Below are positions 5,870 through 13,972 of a stretch of DNA of 16,396 nt, piece after piece. The notes beneath the pieces are model-generated. The model ran no database searches, had not been told where the DNA came from, and was given only the letters and a program-made list of their open reading frames with translations. The position numbers and the translations under genes are program-made. Position 1 is the stretch's first letter; every line of letters starts with the position of its first letter. Where the stretch lies: the NCBI GenBank assembly GCA_001689445.1, contig LUJN01000025.1, positions 1-16,396 of the forward strand, written 5' to 3'. This stretch comes from Bacteroidales bacterium M3 (GTDB taxonomy: Bacteria > Bacteroidota > Bacteroidia > Bacteroidales > Muribaculaceae).

Positions 5870-7885
5870 CTATGACAATGGGGTTATCATTATCGCCGCG
5901 CCTCCACTGGTGGCAAGATGGAGCGGTAGCTCGGTGGTGCTGTCGACCTCCATTTCCGATATTTCAACGGGGTAGGGGTTATCCTTGTAGTCTGCGTCGG
6001 TGCCGTCGGCGAAGATGCGAGCCTTGTATTTGCGTCCCTCGTCAAGGAACGAAAGTTGCAGGCTAAGGTCGCGGGATTCTGCATTGGTTATGCTGCCTAT
6101 CCACCATGCATCGCTGTCGCGCTCCTTGCGTGCTACGGTGAGATATTCGCCGATGGAGGCGTGTGGAATTACGGTGCGTCCCCATGTGGCGGGGCATCGG
6201 GAGATAAACTCCAGTTCCGGGCGGCCCTCGTAGTTCTCAATCTTGTCTGATGACATCTGTAGCGGGCTGAAAATCACGACTGCGAGCGCCAGCTGTTTGG
6301 CGAGCGTGGTGTTGGGACGTGTCGTGGGCACGGCCGTATTGGTGAAATTGAATGTGCCCGGGGTGAAGTCCACCGGGCCGGCGAGGCAGCGGGTGAACGG
6401 TATAGTCACAGTGTGTTCTGGGGGATTGCCGCCGTCGGGTGACCAGGCGTCATACTCCTGTCCGCGCGCGCCCTCCTGTGTCATCAGGTTGGGGTAGGTG
6501 CGTTGCAGTCCTGTCGGCATCACCGGCTCATGGTTGTCTATCATTATATGGTGTCTGGCAGCAGTCTCGATGACCTTACGGTAGTGGCGCACGCCATACT
6601 GGCTGCCATGCAGCTCCTTGTTGTCGAGCAACGGGTTGACATATCCGGTCTTGACTGCGTTCACCCCCATGGAGGCATACAGGGCCATCGCGCTGTCGAG
6701 CTGGTTCTCGTAGTTGGTCGCGCCCCCTCCGGTCTCATGGTGTCCTATCAGCCTTACGCCCTTGCTGCGGGCATACTCTGTAATCTCTTTCAGGTCAAAG
6801 TCGGGATATGCCTTGGTAAACGATATGGGATGTCCGTGGGCTGTCCAGTCGCCGTCCCAACCGTAGTTCCAACCCTCGACGAGGACACCTTGATAGCCGT
6901 TGGCTGCGGCGAAGTCTATGTAGCGTTTGGTGTTGGCGGTTGTTGCCCCGTGCTTGTCTCCTTGGTGCCACGTGTAGTCCTTCATGTGTATGGCCCACCA
7001 TATGCCGATATATCGTCCCGGCTCTATCCATGAGGTGTCCTCTATCTTGCACGGCTCGTTGAGATTGAGCATCAGGCGCGACAGCATCAGGTCGCCGGGG
7101 CGATCGGCTATGATTATCGTGCGCCATGGTGTCTCAAAGGGTGTCGTGGTGCGCACTTTTTCTCCCGTCGACCATGGCGTGAGGTAGGTCGCGAGGCATG
7201 TCGACGAGTCAGGGCGATAGAGGTTCATCGAGGCGTAATCGGTGAGGGCTGCCTCATGCAGGCTCACATACAGGCTGTCGTTGAGACGCATTGTCAGCGG
7301 GGATGCGACCGTGTCATTCATGGCGGTCAATGGCGCGGGACGGTAAAGCGCCTCATAGAAGGGATGTGACCATGGTATTGACCATGTTGTAGCGTCGGAT
7401 GCGATGTTGAATTGCGTGTCCTCGTCCTCGATGGTCACGTCGGTCAGGGATTCCTGTTGTGGCACCGAATATCGGAAGCCGACACCGTCATCAAATGCTC
7501 GGAATGTGACCGAAAACCGTCTTGCAGGTTGTCCCGTCTGCTCCAGATCGACTGTCAGCTCATTGTAACGGTTGCTGACCGTAATCTCCTCGCCCCATGG
7601 CTGATCCCATGTTTCATCGGCCGATGAGCGGCGCACATTGATGATTTTCACCGCCTTGCCGAGGTCGCCCTCACGGAGCCTCATAGAGAGGTAGGAGGTG
7701 TCGATGACTGCCGCCCCTGAGCGCGCCACGGTGTAATACAATCGTCCGTCATTGACACCCACCTTTACGTTGGTAAGTCCGTCGGGCGACGTAAGGCTGT
7801 GGGTCGAAGTCGGGGTACACCCTGTTGCCAAAGCAGCGGCAGCCGCCATAAAGACAAGGTGTCTGATTCTTATCTTTTTTTTCAT
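5870..7885 (-). CDS. GH97 family alpha-glucosidase-like lipoprotein (SusB-type)
   Basis: The 671-residue protein has a lipoprotein signal (hydrophobic 10-20, lipobox LATGC, C23), so it is probably anchored in the periplasm or outer membrane. An N-terminal beta-sandwich (about 30-280) precedes a TIM barrel (about 290-560) and a C-terminal beta domain. Acidic residues E384 (GHHE), E453 (NHEP), E471 and E477 (QEGARGQE) show the same mutual spacing as I recall for the E439/E508/E526/E532 set of inverting SusB. VKTGYV (411-416) has no Asp nucleophile of the retaining GH97 branch. I therefore predict an inverting exo-acting alpha-glucosidase, with the substrate not determined from sequence. No susC/susD or regulator gene is adjacent, so it is an orphan rather than part of a visible polysaccharide utilisation locus. 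Confidence 0.95.
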   Translation of the reverse strand: MKKKIRIRHLVFMAAAAALATGCTPTSTHSLTSPDGLTNVKVGVNDGRLYYTVARSGAAVIDTSYLSMRLREGDLGKAVKIINVRRSSADETWDQPWGEEITVSNRYNELTVDLEQTGQPARRFSVTFRAFDDGVGFRYSVPQQESLTDVTIEDEDTQFNIASDATTWSIPWSHPFYEALYRPAPLTAMNDTVASPLTMRLNDSLYVSLHEAALTDYASMNLYRPDSSTCLATYLTPWSTGEKVRTTTPFETPWRTIIIADRPGDLMLSRLMLNLNEPCKIEDTSWIEPGRYIGIWWAIHMKDYTWHQGDKHGATTANTKRYIDFAAANGYQGVLVEGWNYGWDGDWTAHGHPISFTKAYPDFDLKEITEYARSKGVRLIGHHETGGGATNYENQLDSAMALYASMGVNAVKTGYVNPLLDNKELHGSQYGVRHYRKVIETAARHHIMIDNHEPVMPTGLQRTYPNLMTQEGARGQEYDAWSPDGGNPPEHTVTIPFTRCLAGPVDFTPGTFNFTNTAVPTTRPNTTLAKQLALAVVIFSPLQMSSDKIENYEGRPELEFISRCPATWGRTVIPHASIGEYLTVARKERDSDAWWIGSITNAESRDLSLQLSFLDEGRKYKARIFADGTDADYKDNPYPVEISEMEVDSTTELPLHLATSGGAAIMITPLS

Positions 7886-7932
7886 AATGTAATGTTTGAT
7901 TGGTGTTCCAAATATTCACTTTTACCCGTCTA

Positions 7933-7940
7933 CAAAATTA
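7933..7940 (-). promoter_or_regulatory. Putative -7 box of the GH97 gene
   Basis: Minus-strand TAATTTTG matches TAnnTTTG and would give a leader of about 40 nt before the ATG at 7885. No TTTG at the -33 position is seen, so the call is tentative. Confidence 0.45.
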
Positions 7941-8089
7941 CTGACGTTAAGGCAGAAATGGAATTGTCATCAAGCCGTCCCCAATTAAATCTAAAGATAT
8001 CGATGCGGTAATATCCTCCTAATTAGCGCATTGGGTATGATTAGTGGCGCATAAAATCTAAAAATCTACATTTTGCGATTGATAGGGGG

Positions 8090-8243
8090 TATCAATTGAT
8101 TGTCCGTTGACCCTCTTCGAGGCTCACTGTTGAGGTAAACTGTAAACCCCATATTGTCTCGGCTATAGCCATTGACAATATGGGGCTACATAAATTGACC
8201 CTCTGCGAGGGTCGGAATGATTGACCATCGACAGGTCGCGACC
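8090..8243. repeat. Cluster of palindromes downstream of rho
   Basis: The 378-bp gap between the GH97 and rho genes holds no convincing gene but is rich in symmetry. Elements are ATCAATTGAT (8091-8100), a perfect palindrome, and two near-copies of a hairpin. The hairpin at 8109-8125 (GACCCTC, 3-nt loop, GAGGCTC, one mismatch) and the one at 8197-8213 (GACCCTC, TGC, GAGGGTC, perfect) both follow TT. A 12-bp stem lies at 8147-8185 and the palindrome GGTCGCGACC at 8234-8243. This looks like a decayed repeat element or a set of 3'-end structures for rho mRNA. Confidence 0.5.
8147..8185 (-). terminator. Candidate rho terminator hairpin
   Basis: CCCCATATTGTC (8147-8158) pairs perfectly with GACAATATGGGG (8174-8185). 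The loop contains GGCTATAGCC (8161-8170), itself a palindrome that could form an inner hairpin. On the minus strand the stem is followed by TTTAC, a weak T run, about 80 nt past the rho stop codon. It is a plausible but non-classical intrinsic terminator. Confidence 0.45.
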
Positions 8244-8263
8244 CTACTGTTGTGATATGGGGA

Positions 8264-10282
8264 TTAGTCGCCCATGGTGCGGAGCAGCTCCTCGTTGTCG
8301 GAAGTGCGCTCCATGCGGTCCTTGATAAATTCCATGGCCTCGATGGAGTTGCGGTCGGAAAGGAAGCGGCGCATAATCCACATGCGGTTGAGCGTCTCGG
8401 GACGCAACAGCAGGTCGTCGCGGCGCGTGGAGGATGCCGTGATGTCGACTGCGGGGAAGATGCGCTTGTTGGAGAGCTTTCGGTCGAGTTGCAGCTCCAT
8501 GTTGCCGGTACCCTTGAACTCCTCAAAGATTACCTCGTCCATCTTGGATGAGGTCTCGGTGAGTGCCGTGGCGATGATGGTGAGCGAGCCGCCGCGCTCG
8601 ATGTTGCGGGCTGCGCCAAAGAACCGCTTGGGCTTCTGGAGGGCATTGGCGTCCACACCACCCGAGAGTATCTTGCCCGAAGCAGGCGATACGGTGTTGT
8701 ATGCGCGGGCAAGGCGGGTGATGGAGTCGAGCAGTATCACCACATCGTGACCGCACTCGACCATGCGCTTTGCCTTTTCAAGCACGATTGACGCTATCTT
8801 GACGTGACGGTCGGCCGGCTCGTCAAATGTCGAGGCTATCACCTCGGCGTTGACTGAGCGCGACATGTCGGTCACCTCCTCGGGACGCTCGTCGATGAGC
8901 AGGATGATGATATATGTGTCGGGATGGTTTTCGGCTATGGCGTTGGCTATATCCTTCAAAAGAATGGTCTTACCGGTCTTTGGGGGAGCGACGATGAGTG
9001 CACGCTGGCCCTTGCCTATGGGGGCGAACATGTCGACCACGCGGGTCGAGAGGTTGCATGAGCGGCCCGATGTGAGGTCAAATTTCTCGTCGGGGAACAG
9101 CGGTGTGAGGTGCTCAAACGGCACGCGGTCGCGGATATACTCGGGGTTGCGCCCGTTGACCATCAGCACGTTTCCCATCGGGAAGTATTTCTCTCCCTCT
9201 TTGGGAGGACGGATGGTGCACTCGACGACATCGCCGGTCTTAAGGCCATAGGTCTTGACCTGCTGCTGGGTGACGTAGACATCATCGGGCGATGACAGGT
9301 AGTTGTAGTCGCTCGACCGCAGAAAGCCATATCCGTCGGGCATCAGCTCCAGCACGCCGACGGCGTTGAGCAGTCCGTCAAAGTTGTACTGTGACACCGA
9401 CTGGGGTTGCTGCTGTTGCTGCTGGTTGCGGTTTTTCTGCTTCTTCTGCTGCTTGTTCTGCTTCGGCTCCTGTCCCGGCTCATGGATGATGATGGGGGCG
9501 CTTGCGGCGGCTATGGCAGCTGCGGCTGCGGCCTCCTCTTTCTCGCGCTGCGAGCGGGGGACAAAGCGACGTCCCTCGGCGCGAGGGAAGAATGACACAA
9601 GCGACGGGTTGTTTTTGGGGCTGAATTTTGATACACCTTGGGTGCGGTTGTCATCGCCGCCCTGGTTCTCTCGTTCAACGTCACCTTCGGTTTGTGCCTG
9701 AATGTCGTTTGACGGCATGGCGGCGTTTTCGGAACCCTCATGTGCGGTCTCGGTCTCCATAGGGAGATTGGAGTCGGTCGGCTCTTGCCGGGGGGCTGCC
9801 TCCATCGGGGTGGGAAGCTGTAGGGGTTCGGCAGTCGGCTGTGCTGCTGCATTGGCCGGCTTTCGCCCACGGCGTTTTGGCTCTTTCATTGCAGGCACGG
9901 CTTCCTGGTCTACAGGGAGTTCTGTGACTACACCTTCAGTCTGTGACCCGCTTTCAGCTATATTGGGCTGGGCGGTCTCTGACTTCGGCTTGCGTCCGCG
10001 ACGCTTAGGCTCTTTAGGTGTGTCCGCTGTGGCGGCTGCCGGTTGTTCGGAGTCGGCTTCCGGCTGCTTTTCGCGTGGCTGACGCTCTTTATTGGGCTTT
10101 GGCTCTTTGGGAGCACGGCGTTTTTTCTCGGCAGACGAGGCCACATCGATAGCCTGCTGGTCGAGTATCTTGTAAATGATGTCATCTTTTTCAGAGGCAT
10201 CAATTTTTTTTAGACCCATGGATTCTGCAATCGTTTTGAGCTCTTGGTCGCTCATTGCGTTGAGATCGGAAATGTTGTACAT
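8264..10282 (-). CDS. rho: Transcription termination factor Rho with long disordered insertion
   Basis: The 672-residue Rho is an RNA-dependent hexameric ATPase that ends transcription of untranslated RNA. Residues 1-45 are the Rho N-terminal helical domain. Residues about 50-295 are a charged, low-complexity insertion containing two KRRGRK AT-hook-like motifs (93-98 and 136-141), an alanine run (251-256) and a glutamine run (287-292). The RNA-binding cold-shock domain spans about 300-385 (DGYGFLRS). The ATPase core carries Walker A APPKTGKT (432-439), LLIDERPEEV (461-470), VVILLDSITRLARAYN and a complete C terminus. Insertions of this kind are known in Bacteroidota Rho and have been linked to phase separation in Bacteroides thetaiotaomicron. 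The ATG at 10282 (MYNISDLNAM) is chosen over an in-frame TTG two codons upstream because Bacteroidota Rho proteins begin MYNIS. Confidence 0.97.
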   Translation of the reverse strand: MYNISDLNAMSDQELKTIAESMGLKKIDASEKDDIIYKILDQQAIDVASSAEKKRRAPKEPKPNKERQPREKQPEADSEQPAAATADTPKEPKRRGRKPKSETAQPNIAESGSQTEGVVTELPVDQEAVPAMKEPKRRGRKPANAAAQPTAEPLQLPTPMEAAPRQEPTDSNLPMETETAHEGSENAAMPSNDIQAQTEGDVERENQGGDDNRTQGVSKFSPKNNPSLVSFFPRAEGRRFVPRSQREKEEAAAAAAIAAASAPIIIHEPGQEPKQNKQQKKQKNRNQQQQQQPQSVSQYNFDGLLNAVGVLELMPDGYGFLRSSDYNYLSSPDDVYVTQQQVKTYGLKTGDVVECTIRPPKEGEKYFPMGNVLMVNGRNPEYIRDRVPFEHLTPLFPDEKFDLTSGRSCNLSTRVVDMFAPIGKGQRALIVAPPKTGKTILLKDIANAIAENHPDTYIIILLIDERPEEVTDMSRSVNAEVIASTFDEPADRHVKIASIVLEKAKRMVECGHDVVILLDSITRLARAYNTVSPASGKILSGGVDANALQKPKRFFGAARNIERGGSLTIIATALTETSSKMDEVIFEEFKGTGNMELQLDRKLSNKRIFPAVDITASSTRRDDLLLRPETLNRMWIMRRFLSDRNSIEAMEFIKDRMERTSDNEELLRTMGD

Positions 10283-10447
10283 AAACAATCAGGGGTAAAG
10301 TAATAAAAAGATGTAGTGATGTCCGGAGATTGCACAAAACTGCGCATTATATTCTCGGGAGAGTCAAAAAATAGTAAAGTGATTTTTGGATTTCGGGGAT
10401 AGTAGCGGCATTTCCACGCTACACGGCGTTATCGCCGCCCCGTAATG
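10283..10447 (-). promoter_or_regulatory. Long structured 5' leader of rho
   Basis: If transcription starts near 10447, rho has a leader of about 165 nt. It can form a hairpin GTAGCG/CGCTAC (10402-10407 with 10417-10422) and a hairpin CGGCG-TTAT-CGCCG (10424-10437), both near the 5' end. A further small TCTC/GAGA hairpin lies closer to the gene. Rho autoregulation through its leader is known in Escherichia coli, so a similar role here is a reasonable inference without direct sequence proof. Confidence 0.4.
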
Positions 10448-10453
10448 GTGATG

Positions 10454-10484
10454 CAAAGTTAGCATCAATTGTTGAATAAACAAA
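10454..10484 (-). promoter_or_regulatory. rho promoter
   Basis: On the minus strand TTTG (10481-10484), 19 bp and TAACTTTG (10454-10461) match the Bacteroidota consensus at all fixed positions. It is the only such match between rho and the upstream DUF362 gene, and it lies after that gene's terminator hairpin. Confidence 0.75.
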
Positions 10485-10534
10485 CTTTTCCCCGAAAAAG
10501 TTGGGCCATCCTTTTCATGCGTTCTGATGGCTCT

Positions 10535-10595
10535 GAAAAACACGCGCGCCACGGGAAACCATTTGCCGGATAGGCGTGGCACTCCGTGGCGCGTG
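10535..10595 (-). terminator. Intrinsic terminator after the DUF362 gene
   Basis: Read on the minus strand, CACGCGCCACGG (10584-10595) pairs with CCGTGGCGCGCGTG (10541-10554), with one extra GC in the second arm. It is followed at once by a TTTTT run. The loop of about 29 nt is large. The element begins 28 bp past the stop codon at 10623 and separates the receptor/DUF362 unit from the rho promoter. Confidence 0.6.
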
Positions 10596-10622
10596 GGGTT
10601 GTTCAAATAGTGACGGTGGGAT

Positions 10623-11618
10623 TTACTCGAGGGTGACAAGCTCGTACTTTTGGGAGCCGAGGCCTATCTGCTCGCCGTAGTCGAGGATGTGGGTGCCGTG
10701 GCGCGAGTTGATGCGCTCGATGAGGTCGGCCTTGCCGGGGTCGGTGGAGTTGAACACCATGTCGACCGATGCCCTGTCGAGAGCCACGGGGTCGAGAGAC
10801 GCCAGGATGCCTATGTCGCCCATCTTGGGGGCTGCGGGGTCGCCGTCGCAGTCACAGTCGACCGAGAGGCGATTGGCGACGTTGATGTAGAGTATCTTGT
10901 CGCCGGCGTGGTCGATGATGGCTTTTGAAGCCTCCGCCATTGATTCGAGGAAGTCGTCTTGCTCGGGGAGGTTTTCCCATAGTTTGGCAGGGTCGCTCAC
11001 CTTGCCGGCAGTGTGGATATATGCCTTGCCGTTGGAGGAGGCGATGCCGATGGAGATGTTCTTCAGCGCGCCGCCAAATCCGCCCATGGCGTGCCCCTTG
11101 AAGTGGGACAGCACGACGGTGAAGTCATAGTCGGGGTAGTTCTTGCCCACGATGTCATACTTGAGGTGCTTGCCGCCGTTGACGGGAAGTTTCACTTCAC
11201 CCTCGGCATCCATGATGTCGACTTTGGCTATGTCGGTGAATCCGTGTTCTTTGGCGGCTTTAAGGTGGTCGGCGGTCGTGCTTCGGTTGCCGCCGTAGGC
11301 CGTGTTGCACTCGATGATGGTGCCGTTGACAAGCTCCACGAGCGGGCGTATGAGCGCCGGGTCGAGATGGTTGGACTTGTTGGACTCCCCTGTCGAGATT
11401 TTGACGGCCACGTTCTTGCCGTCGGCCTTGCGCCCGAGGGCATTGTAGATTTTCACGAGGTTTTCCGGCGTTATTTCCTTGATGAAATAGACCTTTGACA
11501 CGGTTGCGGTGTCCTCGGGGGCATTCTGGGCTTCGCCCGAGGGTTGCGCGTTGGCTCCGCCACACGCCATCATGGCGAGCGCGGGTGCTGCACATAGGGT
11601 TAAAAACAGGTTTTTCAT
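10623..11618 (-). CDS. DUF362 domain lipoprotein
   Basis: The 331-residue protein has an export signal ending MMAC (C19), a plausible lipobox, followed by a low-complexity linker (20-40). The rest (about 42-325) is a DUF362 domain. Typical segments are VAVKISTGE, IIECNTAYGGNRS, GHAMGGFGGALKNISIGIAS with SNGKAYIH, and the C-terminal DIGILASLDPVALDRASVDMV. Many DUF362 proteins carry ferredoxin-type CxxC clusters. None is present here, but an acidic cysteine loop DCDCDGD (255-261) could bind a metal. No reaction is established for the domain. The gene follows a TonB-dependent receptor by 22 bp, so cotranscription is likely and a role in handling a TonB-imported ligand is a reasonable guess. Confidence 0.9.
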   Translation of the reverse strand: MKNLFLTLCAAPALAMMACGGANAQPSGEAQNAPEDTATVSKVYFIKEITPENLVKIYNALGRKADGKNVAVKISTGESNKSNHLDPALIRPLVELVNGTIIECNTAYGGNRSTTADHLKAAKEHGFTDIAKVDIMDAEGEVKLPVNGGKHLKYDIVGKNYPDYDFTVVLSHFKGHAMGGFGGALKNISIGIASSNGKAYIHTAGKVSDPAKLWENLPEQDDFLESMAEASKAIIDHAGDKILYINVANRLSVDCDCDGDPAAPKMGDIGILASLDPVALDRASVDMVFNSTDPGKADLIERINSRHGTHILDYGEQIGLGSQKYELVTLE

Positions 11619-11640
11619 AACGTTATGGTTGAAAAAGTGG

Positions 11641-13497
11641 TTAGATATTCAGTTTGAATCCGCCCATCGCCGTGAAGCCGGGCATCTCGTAGCCGCGGTT
11701 GATGACATAGCGGGCATCGGTGATGTTTTCAAGGCGCGTGAACAGCGAGAGCTGCCGGCAGACGTCAAACGTCAGCTTGATGTTGACCACGGCATAGTTC
11801 TGGTCCTTGACGCTCTCGGCTACATAGAGCTTACCGACGCCCTTGAGGTCGGCGCATACGTTGAGCCAGCGCAACGCCTGCCAGTTGGCGCCGATGAAAT
11901 ATTGGTGGCGCGGTGCGCCCGTCAGGTTGTCGAGCGACGTGTGCAGGTAGCTGTAGGTGGCGTTGAGGCTGAGGTTGCGTATCGGGTTGCTGTGGAGCGA
12001 CACCTCGATGCCCTTGTTGATAAACCGTCCCGTGTTGAAGTTCTTCATGTCGAGGGGCTGGATGATGTTGTCACCCTTGCAGTAGTAGGCCGTCACGTCG
12101 GCAGAGAAGAAGCTGCCAAACCGTTTGCCGACGGACACCTCGTAATTCCACATCCGCTCGGGGTCGAGGTTGGGGTTGGCCGGCTTGTAGAGGTACATCT
12201 CGCGGAACGACGGGTTGCGGTAGCCCATCGCAGCCGAGGCCTTGAGGGTCACCTCGGCGGGGAGGTTGACCGCCACGCCCCCCTGCGGCACCCACTGCGT
12301 GCCGAATTTGTCGCTGTTGGCCATGCGCAGCCCGGCGTTGAGGGTGAGCAGCTCGCCGACGAGTCCCTGCGACAGGGTGAGGTAGGGGGAGTATTCGGTG
12401 ATGCTCTTGCGCGATATAGTAGTCAGCGAGCCGTCGGCGTGCTCCTTGCCCCCCGACACGGGTATCTCGCCCGAATAGGTGTCGAAGTCAAACCCCACCG
12501 TGGCCGTTGCCCCGCGCCACGGCTTGAAATTTTGGTAGAGCAGGACGCCAAAGCGGTCATCGAGGCTGTGGAAGTGTCGCGGGTCATCGATGAAATGGTT
12601 GCCGTAGCTGTAGTATACGCGGGATGTGCCGTTGGTGGTGTCGTAGATGTTGGTCACCGTCCCCGACACCTCGCCGCGCGTCACGTCCTGGCGGTATACG
12701 TCGGTCGATGACGGGTCTGACAGGGTGGGGTATACGGGGTCGTCACCCTTGAAGTTCATCAGCGTGTAGTCGATATTGGCTTTCCAGCGGTCGCTGAAGT
12801 CGTATCCGACCTTGGCGTAGCCGCTTGCCTGACGGAATTTCAGCCCCTTGATGTTGCCGTCGGTGCGGTCGTATGACAGGGACACGAGGGAGGAGAGGCG
12901 TCCGTGGCGTGTGGTGGCGGTGAGCGACGAGAGCCACGTGTTGTAGGAGCCGTATTGGGATGTGAGCGTCGCGTGCACCCCGTCGCGGCGCGACTGGCGC
13001 GTGACGATGTTGATGGTGCCTGCCATGGCGTTTGAGCCGTAGAGCACCGACATCGGGCCGCGCCCCACCTCGACGCGCTCCACATACTCCTTGTCGTAGA
13101 AGTCGGCGACGTGGTGGGAATAGATGCCGGCAAACTGGGGCTGTCCGTCGACCATCATCAGCACCGCGCTGGCACGGTCGCCGCCCACGCCGCGCATCTT
13201 GATGTGCCCCGAGCCGCCGTTGCTCACGCCAAATCCGTAGATGCCGCGTTGCGTCACAAAGAGGCTCGGCACCTGACCCGATATGGCCGACAGCAGCTGT
13301 GTCTGCCCGGTCGACTGGAGTTCGCGCTCGCCGATGACCGATACGGTGTAGGGCAACAGGTTGCGGCTCACAGGTTCGTTGGAGCCCGTGACCACCACCT
13401 CCCCGAGCGGGTGTATCGAGTCGGTTAGTTGCGTCTGCGCCGCCGCGCCGAGCGATGCCGTCAAGGCGATAGCCGTGAATGTCGTGATTTTTCCCAT
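11641..13497 (-). CDS. TonB-dependent outer-membrane receptor
   Basis: The 618-residue protein has a signal peptide (1-20, GAAA then QT), a TonB box-like segment LGEVVVTGS (31-39) and a plug domain (about 40-165). The plug shows IKMRGVGGDRASAVLMMVDG and VERVEVGRGPMSVLYGSNAMAGTINIVT, split here only for reading. A 22-strand-type barrel occupies the remainder and ends in ENITDARYVINRGYEMPG and FKLNI. It lacks the N-terminal carboxypeptidase-like domain of SusC proteins. Size and architecture instead resemble the BtuB/CirA-like receptors for cobalamin, siderophores or metals; the ligand is not decidable here. It is the first gene of a unit with the DUF362 lipoprotein gene 22 bp downstream. No susD or ABC transporter gene is nearby. 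Confidence 0.95.
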   Translation of the reverse strand: MGKITTFTAIALTASLGAAAQTQLTDSIHPLGEVVVTGSNEPVSRNLLPYTVSVIGERELQSTGQTQLLSAISGQVPSLFVTQRGIYGFGVSNGGSGHIKMRGVGGDRASAVLMMVDGQPQFAGIYSHHVADFYDKEYVERVEVGRGPMSVLYGSNAMAGTINIVTRQSRRDGVHATLTSQYGSYNTWLSSLTATTRHGRLSSLVSLSYDRTDGNIKGLKFRQASGYAKVGYDFSDRWKANIDYTLMNFKGDDPVYPTLSDPSSTDVYRQDVTRGEVSGTVTNIYDTTNGTSRVYYSYGNHFIDDPRHFHSLDDRFGVLLYQNFKPWRGATATVGFDFDTYSGEIPVSGGKEHADGSLTTISRKSITEYSPYLTLSQGLVGELLTLNAGLRMANSDKFGTQWVPQGGVAVNLPAEVTLKASAAMGYRNPSFREMYLYKPANPNLDPERMWNYEVSVGKRFGSFFSADVTAYYCKGDNIIQPLDMKNFNTGRFINKGIEVSLHSNPIRNLSLNATYSYLHTSLDNLTGAPRHQYFIGANWQALRWLNVCADLKGVGKLYVAESVKDQNYAVVNIKLTFDVCRQLSLFTRLENITDARYVINRGYEMPGFTAMGGFKLNI

Positions 13498-13522
13498 TGC
13501 AATTGTATAGTGATGAATGATA

Positions 13523-13553
13523 CAAAATTACAAAAGAAAACGGCACGCACAAT
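13523..13553 (-). promoter_or_regulatory. Promoter of the TonB receptor/DUF362 operon
   Basis: Minus-strand ATTG (13550-13553), 19 bp and TAATTTTG (13523-13530) match the Bacteroidota promoter with one change in the -33 box. The leader would be about 20 nt. No Fur-like or riboswitch-like element is seen upstream, so metal or cobalamin control is not supported by this stretch. Confidence 0.6.
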
Positions 13554-13655
13554 AACCAATTTCCACCCGATTGCTACCAACATTACGGAAAGTGCCATGG
13601 AGTTGTATAATCGTAGGCATTCTCGGATGTTTGGTGAAACTTATAGTGTAAAATC

Positions 13656-13687
13656 ATTGTTATTATACTGCATTTATATTATATTTG
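13656..13687 (+). promoter_or_regulatory. Promoter of the toxin-antitoxin pair
   Basis: ATTG (13656-13659), 20 bp and TATATTTG (13680-13687) precede the antitoxin ATG at 13711 by about 23 nt. The surrounding AT-rich TTATAT stretches are a plausible autoregulatory site for the ribbon-helix-helix antitoxin. Confidence 0.6.
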
Positions 13688-13710
13688 CACTATAAAATAA
13701 TGATGACATC

Positions 13711-13968
13711 ATGGACGTAGCAATTTCAAAGAAAAATCAGAGTTTCCGTCTTCCGGTCGAACTTATAGACAGGCTGAAGCTGCTTGCCAAGCGGCATAAC
13801 CGCAGTTTGAACAACTACGTTGAGACATTGCTCCTTAATGCAGCCTATGGAGAGCCTAATGCCGAGACGTTGGCTGCTATGGAGGAGGCAAGGAGCGGGC
13901 GGCTTCGTGATGTGCCGCCGTTGGATTTGTCTTCGATTGAAGCAATGGAGAAATCCATGGGGCTATGA
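13711..13968 (+). CDS. RelB/DinJ-type ribbon-helix-helix antitoxin
   Basis: The 85-residue protein opens with an Arc/MetJ-like ribbon-helix-helix (about 6-45): the strand KNQSFRLPVELIDRLKLLAK, then a second helix from RSLNNYVETLLLNAAY. The tail EPNAETLAAMEEARSG and DLSSIEAMEKSMGL is typical of Bacteroidota RelB-like antitoxins that wrap their toxin. It should neutralise the downstream YafQ-like toxin and repress the shared promoter. The stop codon is 4 bp before the proposed toxin start. The base composition is more AT-rich than its neighbours, as is common for mobile toxin-antitoxin modules. Confidence 0.88.
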   Translation: MDVAISKKNQSFRLPVELIDRLKLLAKRHNRSLNNYVETLLLNAAYGEPNAETLAAMEEARSGRLRDVPPLDLSSIEAMEKSMGL

Positions 13969-13972
13969 AGAA

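Noticed and set aside
10283..10288. TTG as the rho start
   Set aside because: The ATG two codons later begins the MYNIS sequence with which Bacteroidota Rho proteins start.
11509..12711. A 400-codon open frame on the + strand opposite the TonB receptor and DUF362 genes
   Set aside because: It is antisense to two confidently identified genes, has no recognisable domain, and its composition reflects the GC-rich codons of the opposite strand.
13498..13710. Fur box, cobalamin riboswitch or other ligand-sensing leader before the TonB receptor
   Set aside because: The leader is only about 20 nt if the promoter is right, and no conserved B12-box or Fur-like palindrome is seen.
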